Shown here piece by piece: positions 60,050 to 63,578 of a stretch of DNA of 63,578 nucleotides. The stretch lies in assembly GCA_903897925.1 (NCBI GenBank), contig CAIUDG010000064.1:1-63578 (forward strand). The letters run 5' to 3'. The DNA is from an uncultured beta proteobacterium (GTDB lineage: Bacteria; Pseudomonadota; Gammaproteobacteria; Burkholderiales; Burkholderiaceae_C). The notes below the pieces were generated by a model that had not been told where the DNA came from, searched no databases, and saw only the letters and a list, made by a program, of their open reading frames with translations. The stretch's first letter is position 1. Each line of letters starts with the position of its first letter. The position numbers and the translations under genes were made by a program.

Positions 60050-61060
60050 TCAGGCTGCCAGCGGTAGCAGCTCGGTCGCTCCGCGCCCCAGATGTCTGGC
60101 CACCGACCACCGCAATAGTTCAGACGTCCGCTGGATGGGATGGTCGGCAGTTCGCTCCAGCACATACGACAAATAAGTCTGCGGGTTGATGCCGTTCAAC
60201 TTGGCCGTACCAATCAGCGAGTAGATCACCGCAGTCGTGTGGCCACCGCCTTTCGACTAAAAGTGCAAATATTCTTTACGTCCAAGTGTGCGGCCTCTGA
60301 GGGAGCGCCCGGCGATATTGTTGTCCGCTTCGATTTGGCCATCATCGAGGAAACGAACCAATGCGCGCCAGTTGCTCAGGCTGTAACCGATGGCTTGCAC
60401 CATGGGTGGCTTGGCCAAGATTTTGCCTAGTGCGGCCTGCAGCCATTCGTCCATTTTTTTCAGAACCGGTCGCGTTTCTAGCTGCCTTTGATTTCGCCTG
60501 TGTTCAGCGCTCTGGCCCCGGAAGTCGGACTCCACCGCATATATATTTGCAATTTGTTGCAATTCCTGGTGTGCCATGGTGCCGGCTAAAAGTTCCTGCT
60601 GTTTATAGATTTCGAAGTATTTTCGTCGCGCGTGCGCCCAGCATGCTGCTTCCAGTACGCTGCCATCGCTAAAGAGCGAGTTGTAACCCGCATATGCGTC
60701 AAATTTCAGAACACCGCGAAGCCCCTTGAGATGAAGCCTTGGGTGTTCGCTTCGCCAACCTTCAGAGTATGGGAAGCATACCGCCGCAGGTGCATCGCCA
60801 CCACTGCAGCGCTCATCCCGGACATAGGTCCACAGGCGCCCGAGGTGCGACCGTCCTTTGCCGGCGCCCAGTGTCTGCGCAACTGGGGTGATCAGTGCCG
60901 CGCAATTGTCGACCTAGCCACACAGGGTCGAAGGCGACAGGATTACGTCTTCACGGGCACTGAGCTGGCTTTGCCGGTACAGGCGGGAAGGCGCGCAGCC
61001 GGGTGGCGCCGGAACCAGGCCATACGCAATGTCTCGGTCACCCGTCTCGTTGTCATCCTG
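60050..61060 (-). pseudogene. IS66-family transposase TnpC pseudogene
   Basis: Read on the minus strand, from about 61060 down: 'SRLYRQSQLSAREDVILSPS', then an in-frame TAG (60914-60916), then a long intact stretch to 60257 with 'YAGYNSLFSDGSVLEAACWA', 'HARRKYFEIYKQQ' and 'LSNWRALVRFLDDGQIEADN' (catalytic-core blocks of IS66 DDE transposases). A frameshift at about 60257 moves the C-terminus into another frame ('TAVIYSLIGTAKLNGINPQT', 'YLSYVLERTADHPIQRTSEL') with its stop at 60050. The N-terminal third is missing. It is inactive. Confidence 0.85.
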
Positions 61061-61092
61061 GGCCCGATTGACCAGCCTGCGATGTGGCGGAT

Positions 61093-61474
61093 AAGTTGAT
61101 TTACTTCTTTGTAAATTTTCGGTCAAACACCCCATTGCATAGGTCGTATTCAAAGTGGGCCACCCAGTCCATTCCATACCCTCCTTGATATTGCACTACA
61201 TGGTGGCCAAACACGACCGCCACCGTGTAGTCATCGGTGTTGGGGGCATCAGCCACTGTGGCTGATGGACGCATCTGGAATTTGAATGCATCGACGTGCA
61301 TGTCCATGCCTTTGATGAGTGTGCGTGCCTCTTCGACTTCCAATGTAAATATGTCTTGCATTTCATTGCTCCTTGTTTGACGTGAAACGGATAGCGGGTG
61401 CAAGTCCGTCAGGGCCGCCAAGTCTATAGATGCGCACCCAAGCACAGATACCACATTGTTCAGATTGAATTCAA
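61093..61474 (-). repeat. Inverted repeat copy 1 (about 380 bp, contains an 86-aa gene)
   Basis: This segment is nearly identical, in opposite orientation, to 62384-62764. The match runs from TTGAATTCAATCTGAAC in the leader to just past the stop codon of the small gene. Together they flank about 900 bp of IS66/IS21 debris. Confidence 0.88.
61101..61361 (-). CDS. Hypothetical 86-residue protein, copy 1 of an inverted pair
   Basis: 86 residues from ATG 61361, with AAGGAG upstream. It has no signal peptide or membrane helix. The sequence is mixed alpha/beta: 'LEVEEARTLIKGMDMHVDAF', 'DDYTVAVVFGHHVVQYQGGY', then 'GMDWVAHFEYDLCNGVF'. No family is recognised. The second copy (62497-62757) has the same length and only scattered changes. 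Differences between the copies keep the frame open, which argues for selection or recent duplication. It is surrounded by transposase relics and may be IS cargo. Confidence 0.65.
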   Translation of the reverse strand: MQDIFTLEVEEARTLIKGMDMHVDAFKFQMRPSATVADAPNTDDYTVAVVFGHHVVQYQGGYGMDWVAHFEYDLCNGVFDRKFTKK

Positions 61475-61509
61475 TCAGGACGGATAGCCCCAGTCAGTGG
61501 CGCGTGCTG

Positions 61510-61899
61510 TTACTCCGCTGGAGTCCAGCAATGTGGTAACAAGTCGTCAAGGTGGCTTGCCGGGTGGGTTGGTACGCGCACTAGGACATCCTTGAAGTGG
61601 GCGTAAGGACCTTGCCCGTTGCGCGCCAAGTGCAACAAGCTCATAAGCGAGCATCGCATTTGTTGGTTCGCGCTTTGGCATGCCACTGCGGCCTCCTTCC
61701 GCTGGTATGACTTCACCTTGAGGCCAATGATTTCGGCATGGTGAACCAGTCGGTCTACATGTGCCACCACACAGGCTGCATAGGTGGACACATTCTGATG
61801 AGTCGCTGTCTTTTGTGCAGTTGCCGATGCAATTAAAAAACCAGAACCCAGCCCAGGGGCTTCGCCCCCGCCCTTGAAGTGCAAGTCCACCTTCGCCAA
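61510..61899 (-). pseudogene. Fused IS21 IstB and IS66 TnpC tail remnants
   Basis: On the minus strand the frame contains 'HVDRLVHHAEIIGLKVKSYQ' plus RKEA, which matches the C-terminal end of IS21-type IstB helper ATPases. It then runs into 'SLLHLARNGQGPYAHFKDVL' and 'HLDDLLPHCWTP', a degenerate IS66 TnpC C-terminus. Two unrelated elements are therefore joined in one open frame, most likely by deletion between nested insertions. Confidence 0.7.
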
Positions 61900-61939
61900 A
61901 CCAGGGGCGTCCTTAGTCTCTCAATGTGCAGCAGCCAAT

Positions 61940-62387
61940 GCCGCATGGCGGGACCTGGGCGACAAGAAGGCCAATGGCGATAAAAAGAAGGCAAAGCGCA
62001 AGCTCCTGCCAGCGTACCTGCGCCGGCGCAAAGTGCGACACGAGCCAACCTTGCAACCTGTAGCTGGGGCTGTGGCTGCGGCTGCCAGTAGCAACGCATT
62101 GGCAAGGATGCGTTCAAAATAAACTGGACTACCAAGCTGACGTCTTCACTGTGGAGCGCAATGTGCGTGGTGAGTGGATGTGCCGGCATTGGGGGCGGCT
62201 GATCCAGGCGCCAGTTTCCACTCACGTGATCGACAAAGGCATGCCGACGTTCGGACTGCTGGCCGATGTGCTGGTGGCCAAGTTCATGGACCATTTGCCT
62301 TGGTATAGCCAAGAGCACATCTGTGAGCGTGGCGGCACGGTGATTGCCCGCACGGCGCTGGCGGGCCGGGGCTACCCGGCCGCTTGA
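61940..62387 (+). pseudogene. IS66 TnpC N-terminal remnant
   Basis: On the plus strand 'KKAKRKLLPAYLRRRKVRHE' (about 61990-62045) and, after a frame change, 'VERNVRGEWMCRHWGRLIQA' with 'VIDKGMPTFGLLADVLVAKF' (about 62148-62290) are the N-terminal zinc-binding and linker blocks of IS66 TnpC. It stops where inverted repeat copy 2 begins. It is broken and inactive. Confidence 0.75.
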
Positions 62388-62764
62388 ATTCAATCTGAAC
62401 AATGTTCTGTCTGTACTTGGGTGCGCATCTATAGACTCGGCGGCCCTGACGGACTTGCACCCGCTATCCGCTTTACGTCAAACAAGGAACACTGGAATGC
62501 AGGCAATGTTTATATTGGAAGTCGAAGACGCACGCGCACTCATCAAAGGCATGGACATGCACGTCGATGCATTCAAATTCCAGATGCGTCCATCAGCCAC
62601 AGTGGCTGATGCTCCCAGCACCGATGACTACACGGTGGCGGTCGTGTTTGGCCACCATGTAGTGCAATATCAAGGCGGGTATGGAATGGACTGGGTGGCC
62701 CACTTCGAATACGACCTATGCAATGGGGTGTTTGGCCGAAAATTTACGAAGATGTAAATCAGCC
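62384..62764 (+). repeat. Inverted repeat copy 2 (about 380 bp, contains an 86-aa gene)
   Basis: It mirrors 61093-61474. Leader, gene and a few bases after the stop are conserved; similarity ends shortly after the shared TAAATCA. The repeat boundaries do not resemble IS ends with clear target-site duplications. Confidence 0.88.
62497..62757 (+). CDS. Hypothetical 86-residue protein, copy 2 of an inverted pair
   Basis: 86 residues from ATG 62497. It differs from copy 1 mainly in the first 16 residues ('QAMFILEVEDARALIKGMDM') and in single positions later (APS for APN, GRKFTKM for DRKFTKK). The leader is changed at the ribosome binding site (AAGGAACACTGGA rather than AAGGAGCAATGAA), so it may be expressed less. 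No known family was recognised. Confidence 0.62.
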   Translation: MQAMFILEVEDARALIKGMDMHVDAFKFQMRPSATVADAPSTDDYTVAVVFGHHVVQYQGGYGMDWVAHFEYDLCNGVFGRKFTKM

Positions 62765-63210
62765 GAATGGTGTACGGTACCTCTGCCTGATAAGGGCGCA
62801 ACGCTGTGGCGGGCTGTCGGGTACGTCTGCAGGTATGGCCTGTGTTCATCAGTGCAAGTCGCTGTGTGTTCGCCGGCTGCGTAAGACTACATCGCCCCCT
62901 TCTATGAATGAATTTTTGGTGAACATCTGCAACGGCAACAGCCATCTGAGTACGGCCATTCACAACCAGCAGGCGCTGCAACGGCTAGGCGGGGCGCCAC
63001 AGCGACTCATCCCGCTTTGCTGCTTCATTTGGTAAGGTCTGCGTCTGAGGAATCGCCTGCACCAAGCGGTTGGCATCACGATGGGCACGCGCAGCCCGCT
63101 TGTGTTTCAAGTGCAATCAAGACCGCCGCAAAGGCAACCATGCTCACCATCAACGGCGCTAGGGGAAATGGGGGCACGCCAACACCTAGACATCATGGTC
63201 GCTACTGAAG
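62765..63210. other. Accessory region with a possible IstB fragment
   Basis: About 450 bases with no convincing intact gene. On the plus strand at about 62880-62965 'SPPSMNEFLVNICNGNSHLS' followed by TAI vaguely recalls a decayed IstB region around its P-loop (normally G-x-G-K-T/S-H-L), consistent with the IstB tail at 61510-61899. This is weak. The remainder holds short open frames without codon character. Confidence 0.3.
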
Positions 63211-63312
63211 CAATTCAGTAATAGGTGGCCGGTCTCCAACATCGTAGGTTGCGCCCGAGGGCGTAGAGCTACATGCTGTGACTTGCGTCGTCAGCAACCA
63301 AGGAGACCGACC
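63211..63312 (+). mobile_element. Left-end non-coding region of an IS110-family element
   Basis: The bases before the transposase start contain the pair GGTCTCC (about 63231) and GGAGACC (about 63302) and can fold into stem-loops. IS110-family elements carry a non-coding end that encodes a bridge (seeker) RNA guiding target choice; in the IS110 group it lies upstream of the transposase. The exact left boundary is not resolved. Confidence 0.5.
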
Positions 63313-63578
63313 ATGACGGAGATTAGCAAATTTCACGTAGGACTGGATGTCCACAAGGACAGTATTTCAGTGGCCGCAGCTGAACCTGGGCGCACTGCGG
63401 GTCGGCTGGTGGGCAAGGTGGTCCACGATGTGAGCAAACTGATCAAGCTGCTGGGCAAGATCGGGCCTGCCGATCAGCTGCACCCGGTCTATGAAGCCGG
63501 TCCGACGGGCTTTGGCCTTCAGCGGACCTTGAACGCCAAAGGCTACTGCTGCGAGATCATTGCGCCATCGCAGATTCC
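63313..63578 (+). CDS. IS110-family transposase, N-terminal part (cut by window end)
   Basis: 88 codons from ATG 63313, with AAGGAG upstream; the gene continues past the window. 'FHVGLDVHKDSISVAAAEPG' carries the first catalytic Asp of the RuvC-like DEDD domain, and 'LHPVYEAGPTGFGLQRTLNA' carries the Glu, as in IS110 enzymes. The visible part is intact, so the element may be active. Confidence 0.93.
   Translation, partial: MTEISKFHVGLDVHKDSISVAAAEPGRTAGRLVGKVVHDVSKLIKLLGKIGPADQLHPVYEAGPTGFGLQRTLNAKGYCCEIIAPSQI

Overview
The window looks like a chromosome segment of a betaproteobacterium of the order Burkholderiales. The evidence is the gene orders ctaC-ctaD-ctaG-ctaE-SURF1-ctaA-ctaB-SCO-rpoH and greB / spoT-rpoZ-gmk-yicC / kinase-phosphatase-rph-rdgB-hemW, the high GC content, and several small families typical of that order (DUF1841, DUF2909, a CtaG-linked small assembly protein). 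No genus can be fixed from the sequence alone.

Layout. 1-104 is the end of a TolC-like gene. 452-13606 is a run of four large exported proteins built from DUF11/Ig-like repeats; one has an outer-membrane-barrel-like C-terminus. It is followed by a response regulator with an AraC output domain and by a Crp/Fnr-type regulator with a C9 tract near its start. 15744-24689 holds a MoxR/VWA pair with a GNAT gene between them, a cytochrome c4, a glycine-zipper protein, DUF1841, an orphan ParA, TrmL, ComF and a BioC-like methyltransferase. 24768-33904 is a complete aa3-type cytochrome c oxidase locus with its assembly and heme A genes. rpoH follows on the opposite strand with a perfect CIRCE operator upstream. 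After a decayed copper/RND fragment come a Pal-like lipoprotein, a MASE2-GGDEF cyclase, tRNA-Arg(ACG), and a minor-pilin operon fimT-pilV-pilW-pilX-pilY1-pilE whose PilY1 carries an L-type-lectin-like N-terminus. Housekeeping genes (greB, spoT, rpoZ, gmk, yicC, a Ser/Thr kinase-PP2C pair, rph, rdgB, hemW) fill 44293-53697. CBS, glutamine-amidotransferase and HDOD genes follow.

56300-57900 is a small redox/copper island: a monoheme cytochrome c, a CopI-like cupredoxin, and two near-identical structured small RNAs on the minus strand. Each RNA has its own FNR-type box at about -41.5 and its own terminator. From 58828 to the end the window is accessory: an IS66/IS21 graveyard with a pRiA4b ORF-3-like gene, an 86-residue gene present twice in inverted orientation, and the left end of an IS110-family element cut by the window edge.

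The strongest candidates for undescribed biology are the FNR-box-driven sRNA pair (56312-56400 and 57086-57173), the four-gene DUF11 surface-protein locus (452-13606), the lectin-PilY1 fusion (40239-43838) and the inverted duplicated 86-aa gene pair (61101-62757).
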